Source of the DNA: Fictibacillus terranigra
GTDB taxonomy: Bacteria; Bacillota; Bacilli; Bacillales; Fictibacillaceae
NCBI RefSeq assembly: GCF_030412265.1
Contig: NZ_JAUHLN010000002.1
Coordinates: 868,001 to 932,000 of the forward strand
Direction: 5' to 3'
DNA: 64,000 nucleotides
A model generated the notes under the pieces. That model was not told the origin of the DNA. It searched no databases and worked only from the letters and a program-made list of their open reading frames with translations. Positions 15,170 to 22,911 of this stretch are shown here, in pieces. The first letter of the stretch is position 1; every line of letters starts with the position of its first letter. Both the position numbers and the translations under genes were made by a program.

Positions 15170-15310
15170 TTAAAACGTTTTTCTCTGTTTATACTGAACG
15201 ATTTTATCCAGGATCTCGTTCTTATCACCCTCATTAAAAACGCCTAACCGGTGAAGAAACCGGGTATAGTGTTCAACTTTTTTTAAGGAAAGCTTGCTGC
15301 TCCAATTCAT
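15170..15310 (-). CDS. 46-residue basic protein, unknown
   Basis: The short ORF has an excellent ribosome site (AAGGAGGG seven bases before the ATG at 15310). The product MNWSSKLSLKKVEHYTRFLH... is soluble, helical and lysine-rich, with a predicted amphipathic helix in the second half (NEGDKNEILDKIVQYKQRK). There is no cysteine, signal peptide or known motif. It lies upstream of the two-helix membrane protein gene on the same strand with a gap of about 75 bases, so the two may share a transcript. Codon use and ribosome site make it likely to be a real gene although it is short. Function unknown. Confidence 0.65.
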   Translation of the reverse strand: MNWSSKLSLKKVEHYTRFLHRLGVFNEGDKNEILDKIVQYKQRKTF

Positions 15311-15407
15311 GTTTTCCCTCCTTTTTCCTTAAGGAAACTTTTTTAAAGATAATAAACAATATATGCACCATCCAAAAATAGGACACCTTTTCTGAAAACT
15401 TGTACTT

Positions 15408-15436
15408 AAAAAAGAGCATGATCCCATGCTCTTTTC
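15408..15436. terminator. Terminator of the lipoprotein gene
   Basis: AAAAGAGCATG (15410-15420) pairs perfectly with CATGCTCTTTT (15425-15435), with a four-base loop. A run of A and T on either side makes it bidirectional. It lies just after the lipoprotein stop. Confidence 0.9.
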
Positions 15437-15447
15437 TTCATACTATC

Positions 15448-16344
15448 TTACTTTTTAAACGCCAGAGAGCCCAGCATTGACCAAAACGACGGCTGTATTC
15501 CTTCAATAGGTTCACGCACAGGGAGATGGACGGTATATTTTACTAAATGTCCGTCTTCCTCCTGGACGATGATATATTTAATGAGTTCATCGGAATCTGC
15601 TCTTAGAACAAATTTTGACCGAGCAAACGAATCGCTAACGTCAGCTCCCTTTACTTCTTCTGGTTCTCCGACAGCTTCTAACTCTTTTACCCCTATGGAT
15701 TTAACATCTGTCAAGCTCGCATCATCAGTCAGAGGCTCGATTCTCACAAAATATTCTTCATCCATCTGAGAGTATAAGAGATCTCTGCCCGGCTCCTCTG
15801 CCGTAAAATCAAAGTCATCAAGTTTGTATAAGTAGTAGCCTTGATCACTTTCAGCCAATTTGCCCGCTCGTTGATCTTCTTCCCCTTCAACATTCACAGT
15901 AAGCATTTTTGTTTTTGGCAAAGCGCTTGAATCCGGCTGAGGCTTTGACTGGGCAGGCTGTTCCTTAGGTTCCATCATCAGCTTGATCGTCTCTGCTGTG
16001 TATTGTTTATTATTTAATTGAAAAGAAACTGAAACGGTGGAGCCTGTTTTAATTGTTTTAATCGCTTCCTTGGCTGCATCAGCAAGCAGCAGCTGAAGCG
16101 TTCCGTTTGAATTGGTATGCAGCTCGATCGTATGTTCATTCAGCTGCTTTGTATAGATTCCTTCATCGGTGATCGTTTGAACCTTTGCTTCAGCCGGCTG
16201 GCCCGAGTCCTCTTGTTCTTTTGCCACTTTATGTGTAACAGACGGGGCCGCATCATTTTTTTCGGTTGTACCGGCACTGCAGCCCGCTGCTCCCAAGAGG
16301 AGACTCCCTGCACACAGCCCTGCTATCCAAATTTTATTTGTCAA
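15448..16344 (-). CDS. Secreted lipoprotein, unknown function
   Basis: The 298-residue protein begins with a lipoprotein signal peptide whose lipobox LGAAGC places the lipidated cysteine near residue 22. An acidic, low-complexity linker follows. Two structured parts are suggested: residues about 60-120 (IYTKQLNEHTIELHTNSNGTLQLLL...) and a C-terminal region with repeated beta-strand patterns ending VREPIEGIQPSFWSMLGSLAFKK. I do not recognise the family. The start is set at the TTG at 16344 because GAGGTGA lies five bases before it; a GTG at 16353 is part of that site. Single gene with terminator, presumably anchored outside the membrane. Confidence 0.75.
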   Translation of the reverse strand: MTNKIWIAGLCAGSLLLGAAGCSAGTTEKNDAAPSVTHKVAKEQEDSGQPAEAKVQTITDEGIYTKQLNEHTIELHTNSNGTLQLLLADAAKEAIKTIKTGSTVSVSFQLNNKQYTAETIKLMMEPKEQPAQSKPQPDSSALPKTKMLTVNVEGEEDQRAGKLAESDQGYYLYKLDDFDFTAEEPGRDLLYSQMDEEYFVRIEPLTDDASLTDVKSIGVKELEAVGEPEEVKGADVSDSFARSKFVLRADSDELIKYIIVQEEDGHLVKYTVHLPVREPIEGIQPSFWSMLGSLAFKK

Positions 16345-16474
16345 TTTTATCACCTCATAGAGTTAGACGTGCTGGACTAATATTCGTTACAACGCCTTAG
16401 TCTCATCCGCTATTTTCCAGTTTTTTTTTATATCGGTCGTTATGTAGATTGTGTTTAATTTATTTCAAAAGAAA

Positions 16475-16500
16475 AGAAAGCCGAAAAAGAGCGGCTTTCT
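16475..16500 (-). terminator. Terminator of the FPGGQ-repeat protein gene
   Basis: AGAAAGCCG (16475-16483) pairs with CGGCTTTCT (16492-16500), followed by CTTTTCTTTT on the minus strand. It lies five bases beyond the gene's end. Confidence 0.85.
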
Positions 16501-16505
16501 CTAAG

Positions 16506-16904
16506 TCACGTACAGACAAAGCTTGCAATGCGGTTGGTGTCCATGCCAAAGTAGTGCCATCTGATACCGTTCCACCGAAAACCTGCAATTGACTGGAATC
16601 CCGCAAACGTAAGCCATGCCCAGAATCCTTGACCGTTGTTCAGCCAGATGAAAACATACCTGTACAAACAAGGCCTGATTGCACCCGGATCAACAGCAAA
16701 AGTTCCCGGCTGTCCGGAGAGCATTGCAGGAGATGCCTGGGGTGTTGTAGAGGGCGGAGGCCCTGGCGGATACATTCCCGCTTGCTGCTGGCCGCCAGGG
16801 AAATCTGGTAACTGCTGGCCTCCCTGACCTCCCGGAAAGGACGGAAACTGCTGGCTGCTCTGTCCCCCAGGGAAAGAAGGAAACTGAAATTGCCTTTCGT
16901 TCAA
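16506..16904 (-). CDS. FPGGQ-repeat protein with a conserved tryptophan-rich C-terminal domain
   Basis: The 132-residue protein has two parts. Residues 1-70 are low-complexity, with three copies of a (S/D)FPGGQ motif and runs of Q, G and P (PPGPPP). Residues about 75-132 are an ordered, aromatic-rich domain: RPCLYRYVFIWLNNGQGFWAWLTFAGFQSIAGFRWNG, then WHYFGMDTNRIASFVC. It has no signal peptide. Similar short proteins with a P/G/Q-rich head and a W-rich tail are found in spore formers and are often mis-annotated as transporters. A spore-surface role would be guesswork. The start is a TTG at 16904 with AAGGGAG eight bases before it. Confidence 0.75.
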   Translation of the reverse strand: MNERQFQFPSFPGGQSSQQFPSFPGGQGGQQLPDFPGGQQQAGMYPPGPPPSTTPQASPAMLSGQPGTFAVDPGAIRPCLYRYVFIWLNNGQGFWAWLTFAGFQSIAGFRWNGIRWHYFGMDTNRIASFVCT

Positions 16905-17038
16905 ATTCTCAACTCCCTTTCTGTATTACTCTACCATCCTATGCACCATTGTCCTGTGTGTATAGGCATCGGGCTATCGACAAGGAAGTTTGTTCTCCCA
17001 AATCCATGCATGATACCGAATTTTACAAGTCGCATTTA

Positions 17039-18157
17039 TTACCGGTTTAAGAATTCCTTCTTGATGTTTAACCGATAGATGTCGTTTTCATCCTTTAAAA
17101 ATCTTGCTTGAAAAAAGGCTAATGTATTTCCTGTCTGCTTCTCAAAAACACGGGAAAAAGGCTCCAGGTCTTCTTTGGTTAAAAGCTTTGTAACAGCTGG
17201 TCTTCCGTAATCATGAAGAAGCTGATCGATGGCGAAGTAACTCTGCTCATAAGGGCGATAGGGTGAATTTATTCTGGTTGCTTTTTCCCAACCGTTGACG
17301 GAACTCAATTGTTCAAAGGGAACCAGTTCGAACGGGCTGAATATCTGGGCCCGGCCAATGCTCTTATAGCTGATATATTCAGCTAACCCCTCTTCAAACC
17401 ACCTCGGAACATCGCGGTTATCTTTTCCTTTTTCCGTTAGATACGAAATAATAAGATGGTGGGCATACTCGTGCGCGAACAGCTTTTTTATACTTTCTGT
17501 ATGTTCTCCCGATTCGGACGGTACGAGGAGATGAATGGTCATCTCTTTGGGGACATACATTCCACTTAACGATTCATAATGGTTGGGGGGCAAATTTTGC
17601 TTCATGATCAATGGGTTATGATAAAGGATCACTCTGACTTTTGGGACATGATGAAAGGGCAGAACTTTCCGTGCTGCATTGTCTACCGCCTGCCTTTGAT
17701 TCATAACTTCCTTTGCATAGATGGAATCTTTATCCGGGTAATATATCTCCACATTCTTTTCATCCATGTGCCGGGTCATGGATAGATATCTCATTCTCCG
17801 CTGCAGAGATTCATAGTTGGAAATGAGCGCTTCCTGGTAATATTCCTTTTTAATTTGGGCATTGATCGTTGTTCCTTGCAAAAAGGAGTAGAAGGAATAA
17901 TTCACCAGAGAAAGAAGGGAACAGGCCAGACCTGCTCCAAGGGCCAAACCCATCTGCGATGCTGCTTTACGTTTGTCCCGTAAACCGCCGGTCAGCCCCA
18001 GGAATCCGTGCATAAACCAAATAAAACAAACAGCCAGAACGAATACGGCTAATAGAATCCCCGCTGTTGCATGCAGCCACAGATAAAGGACGAACAACCC
18101 TGCAATCATTAGTGCTATTCGGCATAAAAAGGAGAGTAGTGCTTTGATAATGTCCAT
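17039..18157 (-). CDS. Membrane-anchored peptidase MA-family (gluzincin) metalloprotease
   Basis: The 372-residue protein has three N-terminal transmembrane helices (about 8-30, 32-50, 68-92) and then a protease domain with the zinc motif HEYAHH (H229, E230, H233) and the third ligand in RWFEEGLAEY (E256). This is the peptidase MA-like arrangement. The catalytic part probably faces outside. The sequence before it (residues 95-180) carries a long helix and the strand KVRVILYHN. The substrate is unknown. AGGAGG stands eight bases before the ATG. It lies 15 bases after the MFS exporter gene, so the two form an operon. Confidence 0.8.
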   Translation of the reverse strand: MDIIKALLSFLCRIALMIAGLFVLYLWLHATAGILLAVFVLAVCFIWFMHGFLGLTGGLRDKRKAASQMGLALGAGLACSLLSLVNYSFYSFLQGTTINAQIKKEYYQEALISNYESLQRRMRYLSMTRHMDEKNVEIYYPDKDSIYAKEVMNQRQAVDNAARKVLPFHHVPKVRVILYHNPLIMKQNLPPNHYESLSGMYVPKEMTIHLLVPSESGEHTESIKKLFAHEYAHHLIISYLTEKGKDNRDVPRWFEEGLAEYISYKSIGRAQIFSPFELVPFEQLSSVNGWEKATRINSPYRPYEQSYFAIDQLLHDYGRPAVTKLLTKEDLEPFSRVFEKQTGNTLAFFQARFLKDENDIYRLNIKKEFLNR

Positions 18158-18172
18158 TTTATTTGCCTCCTA

Positions 18173-19435
18173 TCACTTCGATTCAATGGTTCCCTGCCTT
18201 CTGGCAAAAGTTGAAGTGCGCTGACTTTCCAGTTTGTTCTTCTCCTTCACTTTTTGCCCCAGCTGAAAGAACGGCAAGGCGAGGAGGGAGAGGAGGGTCA
18301 AACACCCAAATACATAAAAACCATGGTCAAAACCAAATGTTTTCAGCAAAAGCCCCCCGATCCATGGCCCCGCACTGAAGCCGATGGAGCGGAAAGACAT
18401 GGATCCAAAGTATGTTCCCCTCATATGATCGGGTGCCAAGTCGTCCAGCAACACATCACTGATAACAAACACAATGATTTCCCCGAGCGTCAATACAACC
18501 ATGGAGAGAACAAGGAATAGCCAGTTTGCCGATAACCCAAAACCTAGCAAGGCCAGACTGAAAGCGGCACTTCCAATCCGCAGGGCAAACATCGGATCAA
18601 ACCTTTTTACATAATTTGTCACCGGGTACTGCAGGATAAGGACCGTCACTGCATTTGTAACAATTAGATATGAAAATAACTTCACCCCGTCATGGAAGTG
18701 TGGAGAGCTGCCCATATATTGGGCTAGCGTGGAGTCCATCTGAGATTGAGCCATCAGTACGGCGATATTTCCAAGAAGAAAATACAGCAGCACTTTATCC
18801 CTGCTGATGACACTTACGGCTTCCTTGACGGTCAGCTTATTCTCTTGCTGGGGCTGCAGTCTTGCTTTGTATTTTCTCATCAGCAGCAGTACAATCACAG
18901 CGTATAGAAAATAAACAGCGGAAGTAATAAAAAAGGCCGACATCGAGGATGAACTTCCTAAATATGTACCTGCCACGGGCCCGATTGCGGCACCTGCATT
19001 AATGGAGAAATACCGGGCATTAAACACACCGAGCCGGTTTTCTTTTGTGGTCACATCTGCCAATAATGCCCGTGAGATGGGTTCAAACCATGACCGGCAC
19101 AGCCCGTTAATGCAATTCAGTGCAAAGAAGCTCCAAACTGCGTCAGCCAGGGCAAACCCTGCGAAAACACCGCCCCAAGAGAAGATCGCAATAATCATGA
19201 CCGGGAACCTGCCGATCCGATCAGATAAATAACCGCCGATGAAACCGCCAAAGGTGCCTGTGAGTGCACTTACCCCGATGATCAAACCTACAGTCTGAGG
19301 ATCGATCCCTTTTTCCTTGTATAAAAAAATCGCCAAAAAAGGCATCGTCATAAAAAAAGCGGCTCGCGAGAAAAAAGTACCCATTATAATGGTGGTCACA
19401 ATGGGATGCCATTGTTGATAAAATGATTTGCGCAT
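18173..19435 (-). CDS. MFS transporter of the multidrug-efflux type
   Basis: The 420-residue protein has twelve hydrophobic segments and the MFS motif GGYLSDRIGRFPVM (motif A, about residues 67-80) between helices 2 and 3. The motif-C-like stretch NAGAAIGPVAGTYLG lies in helix 5. This pattern fits MdtH/YttB-like proton antiporters exporting drugs or metabolites. The substrate cannot be read from the sequence. TAGGGAAG precedes the ATG. It is the first gene of a two-gene unit with the membrane metalloprotease. Confidence 0.85.
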   Translation of the reverse strand: MRKSFYQQWHPIVTTIIMGTFFSRAAFFMTMPFLAIFLYKEKGIDPQTVGLIIGVSALTGTFGGFIGGYLSDRIGRFPVMIIAIFSWGGVFAGFALADAVWSFFALNCINGLCRSWFEPISRALLADVTTKENRLGVFNARYFSINAGAAIGPVAGTYLGSSSSMSAFFITSAVYFLYAVIVLLLMRKYKARLQPQQENKLTVKEAVSVISRDKVLLYFLLGNIAVLMAQSQMDSTLAQYMGSSPHFHDGVKLFSYLIVTNAVTVLILQYPVTNYVKRFDPMFALRIGSAAFSLALLGFGLSANWLFLVLSMVVLTLGEIIVFVISDVLLDDLAPDHMRGTYFGSMSFRSIGFSAGPWIGGLLLKTFGFDHGFYVFGCLTLLSLLALPFFQLGQKVKEKNKLESQRTSTFARRQGTIESK

Positions 19436-19573
19436 CTTCCCTACCCCGAATCTTTTTTATTTAATTTAACATGACTAAAAGAAACTTTACCTATCTTTTT
19501 TATTTTATGTGAAACTTTTTCAGACTTGATTCGTCTAATAAAGTGTAACCCCCCTTTTTTAGAATAGTAGAGT

Positions 19574-19603
19574 AAAAAAAGCCTCTGACCAAGGCTTTTT
19601 TTA
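19574..19603. terminator. Isolated intergenic terminator
   Basis: AAAAAGCCT pairs with AGGCTTTTT over a short loop, with A and T tracts on either side. It follows no recognised gene on either strand. Confidence 0.75.
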
Positions 19604-19756
19604 TTTTCTGTCTATTTTATCGGCGATGATCGCCTGAAACTCTATTTTTCGTGAAGTTTCATATTCATATCAAAAAAATCACACATTCCCTCAATTCTAT
19701 TTCAGGTTTGATATATTGTACTCATCCCTATCAACCCCCTTTTTCATCGTAGAATG

Positions 19757-19797
19757 AAAAAAGAGCCTCACAGGCCATACCTGTGAGGCTCTTTTTT
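19757..19797. terminator. Terminator of the dsbA-like gene
   Basis: A 16-bp perfect stem (AAGAGCCTCACAGG with its complement, loop CCATA) is flanked by A and T runs. It lies directly after the stop of the gene at 19808. Confidence 0.95.
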
Positions 19798-19807
19798 GGT
19801 CAATTCT

Positions 19808-20431
19808 CTAATGGCATTCGTCACCTTCGCAGAATTGCATTTTTTGATCACGGATTGTGCATCGAATCGCTTTCTCGATCGCCGCCTGAGGATAGAGCCC
19901 TTTCAAAACACGCTCCCCGATCACAATCGTAGGCGCTCCTGTAATTTGATCCGCTCTCGCCTCCTGAAGTTCCCGTTCTAGCTTTTCTTTATATCCCTTA
20001 GAAGAAAGCGCCTGAAGAAATCCGGTCCGATCCATTCCAGTTTGTGCAGCTATCTGCACTAATACTTCCTTATTGCCAATATCCTTGCCTTGTTTAAAAA
20101 AAGCGGAAAAAACGAGCTGAGAATACAATTTATCTTTGGCTCGTTCTTTTGCATATATAAACCCTATATGAGCTAAGCTTGTATTAGGTAATGACGGGAG
20201 GTCCGGAACCATTATTTCTTTTCCCAGCTCTCTGGCATGAGGAAAGACAGCAGCTTCCCAGTCCCTGCTCCATTCTCTGACTGTTTTATGGTGAGAAGGG
20301 TCTGGGTGTACTTCAAACGGCTTCCATTCCACACTAACATCCTTGTATTCGGCTGCTCTCTCGATTGCTGTTTCTGCCAAGTAGCAATAAGGGCAAGTAT
20401 AATCAGAGTACACTTTTAGTTTGATGGTCAT
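19808..20431 (-). CDS. DsbA/FrnE-family thiol oxidoreductase
   Basis: The 207-residue protein has a thioredoxin fold with the active site CPYC (SDYTCPYCYLAE, residues about 12-23), a helical insertion, and the cis-proline loop ADQITGAPTIVIGERVLKGLYP (about 163-184). This matches the FrnE/2-hydroxychromene-2-carboxylate isomerase-like branch of DsbA proteins, which is cytoplasmic. No signal peptide is present. An added C-terminal cysteine (QFCEGDECH) gives two more Cys residues. The ATG at 20431 is preferred, with AAGGAAGGTG six bases before it; a GTG at 20440 overlaps that site. The exact substrate is unknown. Confidence 0.87.
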   Translation of the reverse strand: MTIKLKVYSDYTCPYCYLAETAIERAAEYKDVSVEWKPFEVHPDPSHHKTVREWSRDWEAAVFPHARELGKEIMVPDLPSLPNTSLAHIGFIYAKERAKDKLYSQLVFSAFFKQGKDIGNKEVLVQIAAQTGMDRTGFLQALSSKGYKEKLERELQEARADQITGAPTIVIGERVLKGLYPQAAIEKAIRCTIRDQKMQFCEGDECH

Positions 20432-20626
20432 GATACACACCTTCCTTGATGTTAATCGATAAGGAAAACATACTCTTCCTATTATAATAGCAAAGCAGCC
20501 GCCAGAAATGTACTATTCAGCTTTCAGCAAAAGTGATATATTTAGAAGGTGTTTGCTTTTATAGCGCCATATATAGACGACTAACTCTACATAAAAAGAA
20601 ATGGATACATACAGGGGGCTTATTTA

Positions 20627-21268
20627 GTGATTTTAATGGCTGGAATGATAGGAACTGGCAAAACAACATTCGCTGAGCTGATCAGTGAATCTCTCGGAAG
20701 CCGGGTATATTACGAGAGTGTGGGCGATAACCCCATTTTGCCTGACTATTATGTAAATCCAAAACGGTGGGCTTTCCCGCTTCAGATTTACTTTTTGAAT
20801 ACACGCTTTAAAACGATACGGCAGGCAATCTCTGATCAGAACCATGTTCTTGACCGCAGCCTTTATGAAGATTTAATCTTTGCGGAACTGAATTATGAAG
20901 CCGGGAATATGACCAAACTGGAATTTGAAACGTATGTCGACCTATTGGAAACGTTAATGAATGAAACCAGTGCTTCCCCAAAGCAGCGGCCTGACCTCCT
21001 GATTTATTTAGACAGTGATTTGGATACTGCATTAAGCAGGATTAAGTACCGCGGCCGTGATTATGAACAGATAGAAAACCATCCTGAACTGCTGGAATAT
21101 TACCAAACCCTCCATGGCAAGTACAAACAGTGGATAAAAAATTATACTAAAACACCCGTCCTCATCATCGAAAGCAAAAAATATGATGTCCACAACAAAG
21201 TGGATGCGGAGAAAGTTCTGGCTCTAGTAAAAGAAAAACTACTCTCGCTCGAGCCTGTAACTGTTTAA
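20627..21268 (+). CDS. Deoxynucleoside kinase (dAdo/dGuo kinase family)
   Basis: The 213-residue protein has the P-loop GMIGTGKTT (residues 6-14), the substrate-binding YYESVGDNPILPDYY (Glu of the EPV-type motif), the DRS motif DRSLYEDLIFA (about 84-94) and a lid region with SRIKYRGRDYEQ. It matches the lactobacillus-type deoxyadenosine/deoxyguanosine kinases that salvage deoxynucleosides to dNMPs with ATP. It is a single gene. The GTG start at 20627 has AGGGGGC seven or eight bases before it. It is the only dNTP-salvage gene here and is far from nrdEF. Confidence 0.9.
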   Translation: MILMAGMIGTGKTTFAELISESLGSRVYYESVGDNPILPDYYVNPKRWAFPLQIYFLNTRFKTIRQAISDQNHVLDRSLYEDLIFAELNYEAGNMTKLEFETYVDLLETLMNETSASPKQRPDLLIYLDSDLDTALSRIKYRGRDYEQIENHPELLEYYQTLHGKYKQWIKNYTKTPVLIIESKKYDVHNKVDAEKVLALVKEKLLSLEPVTV

Positions 21269-21336
21269 CCCTGTATAATCAGCTCCTCCTTTTAAAAAAC
21301 TAGAAACAATCCCAAAAAGCAAGGAGCTGAACTTTC

Positions 21337-21564
21337 ATGTTATTATGGATTCTCATGGTTTCTGGCCTCATCCTATGCACCGTCGGATTGATCTGGACAT
21401 GGAAAGTACTGCAATCGAAACGGACAAAAAATGCAGCTGATGGTAATGTGAATGCTGCGATTGCTAGACATACAGTCGTCCTTAACCCAGTGCTCTGGCT
21501 GCTGGTCTTCTTTTCAATCGCTGTCATCATCATCATTTACGCCGCATACTTCATGTATTTATGA
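21337..21564 (+). CDS. 75-residue two-helix membrane protein, unknown
   Basis: Two hydrophobic helices (about 3-24 and 51-73) flank a short polar loop with basic residues (LQSKRTKNAADGNVNAAIARH). There is no cleavage site and no known motif. AAGGAGCTG lies about ten bases before the ATG. It sits 68 bases after the deoxynucleoside kinase and ends in its own terminator. I do not recognise it. Confidence 0.7.
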   Translation: MLLWILMVSGLILCTVGLIWTWKVLQSKRTKNAADGNVNAAIARHTVVLNPVLWLLVFFSIAVIIIIYAAYFMYL

Positions 21565-21568
21565 TAAG

Positions 21569-21610
21569 AAAAGCCGCTCAGCAGCTTGTTTGAACTGGGC
21601 AGCTTTTTTT
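21569..21610 (+). terminator. Terminator after the 75-residue membrane protein gene
   Basis: AAAGCCGCTCAG pairs with CTGGGCAGCTTT with one mismatch and is followed by TTTTTT. It also touches the end of the convergent gene at 21609. Confidence 0.75.
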
Positions 21611-21926
21611 ATTGGCGTTCGTCCAGAATCCCCATCGATTCAATATGTTCCTTCGTCAAAGGCTGTCCATGATCATGAATGAACTGATAAATATCCTTTA
21701 ATGTTTGATCGTAGCGGTCGTTATCAGAGTCATTATGATAGGGAACGTATGGAACATGTGTCCTTAAAAAGGTATCGGTGGCTGCTTCGTCACACTCTCT
21801 GAACAGTTTGGTGAGCCGGCTGACTTCCTCGGCTGTCGCCCTTATTTCGAACTGAAAACCGGATGCGGTCTTATCACTATGTACCTCACCTGTTTCAACG
21901 TTTACATAATACGGCTGCTTGTCCAT
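21609..21926 (-). CDS. Conserved small soluble protein, unknown
   Basis: The 105-residue acidic protein begins MDKQPYYVNVETGEVHSDKTASG and looks like one globular alpha/beta domain: an N-terminal two-stranded sheet displaying a YYVNVETGEV hairpin, then helices (TAEEVSRLTKLFRECDEAA) and a C-terminal helix pair. I know no function. The start at the ATG 21926 has GAAGGAG eight or nine bases before it; a GTG at 21935 is in frame but overlaps the site. It is a single gene, convergent with the upstream membrane protein. Confidence 0.7.
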   Translation of the reverse strand: MDKQPYYVNVETGEVHSDKTASGFQFEIRATAEEVSRLTKLFRECDEAATDTFLRTHVPYVPYHNDSDNDRYDQTLKDIYQFIHDHGQPLTKEHIESMGILDERQ

Positions 21927-22017
21927 ATTGAACACTCCTTCCCTTTTCCTATAGCTTGTTTCATAACGAAAAAAACATTCATAAAGAAAAGGGCAATCGA
22001 TCCTGTTTTCGTCCTAA

Positions 22018-22049
22018 TTAAAAACACGAACCTTTTCAGGTCCGTGTCT
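22018..22049 (-). terminator. Terminator of the ycgRQ operon
   Basis: ACACGAACCT pairs with AGGTCCGTGT with one mismatch, and the minus strand continues TTTTTAATT. It lies just after the ycgQ stop. Confidence 0.85.
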
Positions 22050-22056
22050 CTTGTGA

Positions 22057-22899
22057 TCAATTATTGCCCCGATACACATATTGTTCTTTCGGCGCATTTG
22101 TTTTTGACCATGAATCGACTTTTACATAAGGAATATTTGTCTTAAACGGCTGATAATAAATTTCCGAAATCTTGCCTTTTACCGTAATCCATTCATCATT
22201 TTTCAATTTAACACCATTGGGCATCTCCACCATCATACCAAAGACACCGGAATCCGCTACACAATGAATAATTCCGAAACGGAAAACGAACAGCTGGTTT
22301 TTTTTCGTATCAGGATCATTATACACAAACCCTTTAAATGAGATGTTCTTGTCGTCGAAATCACCCGGATAATTATATATGGTCTCCATGCCCTTCAGAT
22401 AATTTGTATCGTTTAAGGCAAGCGTATCGTAATTGGAATATTTCTTTTTTTCTTTTCGCATCAATTTATCATAGGCATCCTTGCCATAATAAACGCTTGT
22501 ATCCGGACGCAAAAATTGATTTTGGGCATACGGATCACCTTTCGATTCCTGATTTACAGGAAAGTGAAAACCTTTCGCTTTTACAATGTTAGAATCCATC
22601 GTCGCAACAGGAAGAAAGATACCTGTAATCACAGGAAACGCAAAGATGGAATATACGAAAAGCTTTTTATACCATGTATCTTCCACGGAATGGCTGTGGT
22701 CACAGCAATCACAGCTGTCGGTTTTCCCATCGTTCTTCACAGCATTGCGAAACTGCACAATGGTCAGGAGCGCCAGGGCAAACATGACACTGAATGACAG
22801 GTACGAGTATTTCATATTAATGTACTTGCTTATGTTACCTGATGCATGAAGCTGCATGATTAAAAATGTAAAACCCATTAAAAGATATCCTCTAATCAT
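22057..22899 (-). CDS. ycgQ: YcgQ-like TIGR03943 family membrane protein
   Basis: The 280-residue protein has three or four N-terminal transmembrane helices (about 3-20, 33-50, 80-100), a Cys/His-rich loop between them (DSCDCCDHSHS: C63, C65, C66, H68, H70), and a large C-terminal extracytoplasmic domain of beta character, ending with GIIHCVADSGVFGMMVEMPNG. This is the TIGR03943 family, always found beside the YcgR-type permease. A metal-related role is suggested by the Cys/His loop; that is inference. AAGGAGGTGG precedes the ATG, 12 bases after ycgR. Confidence 0.9.
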   Translation of the reverse strand: MIRGYLLMGFTFLIMQLHASGNISKYINMKYSYLSFSVMFALALLTIVQFRNAVKNDGKTDSCDCCDHSHSVEDTWYKKLFVYSIFAFPVITGIFLPVATMDSNIVKAKGFHFPVNQESKGDPYAQNQFLRPDTSVYYGKDAYDKLMRKEKKKYSNYDTLALNDTNYLKGMETIYNYPGDFDDKNISFKGFVYNDPDTKKNQLFVFRFGIIHCVADSGVFGMMVEMPNGVKLKNDEWITVKGKISEIYYQPFKTNIPYVKVDSWSKTNAPKEQYVYRGNN

Positions 22900-22911
22900 A
22901 GTGCCACCTCC

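Larger units (their letters stand above)
19436..19807. other. 372-base gene-poor spacer with two terminators
   Basis: The spacer holds the MFS upstream region, an isolated hairpin terminator (19574-19603), about 145 bases without a convincing gene, and the strong dsbA terminator (19757-19797). On the minus strand a 14-codon reading frame beginning MCDFFDMNMK ends about 45 bases before the first terminator, so a tiny transcript is conceivable. Nothing else is recognisable. Confidence 0.5.

Noticed and set aside
13590-15310. A kapB-like partner gene for the KinB-like kinase
   Set aside because: The neighbouring small proteins lack a lipobox and the KapB pattern; they are listed only as unknown small proteins.
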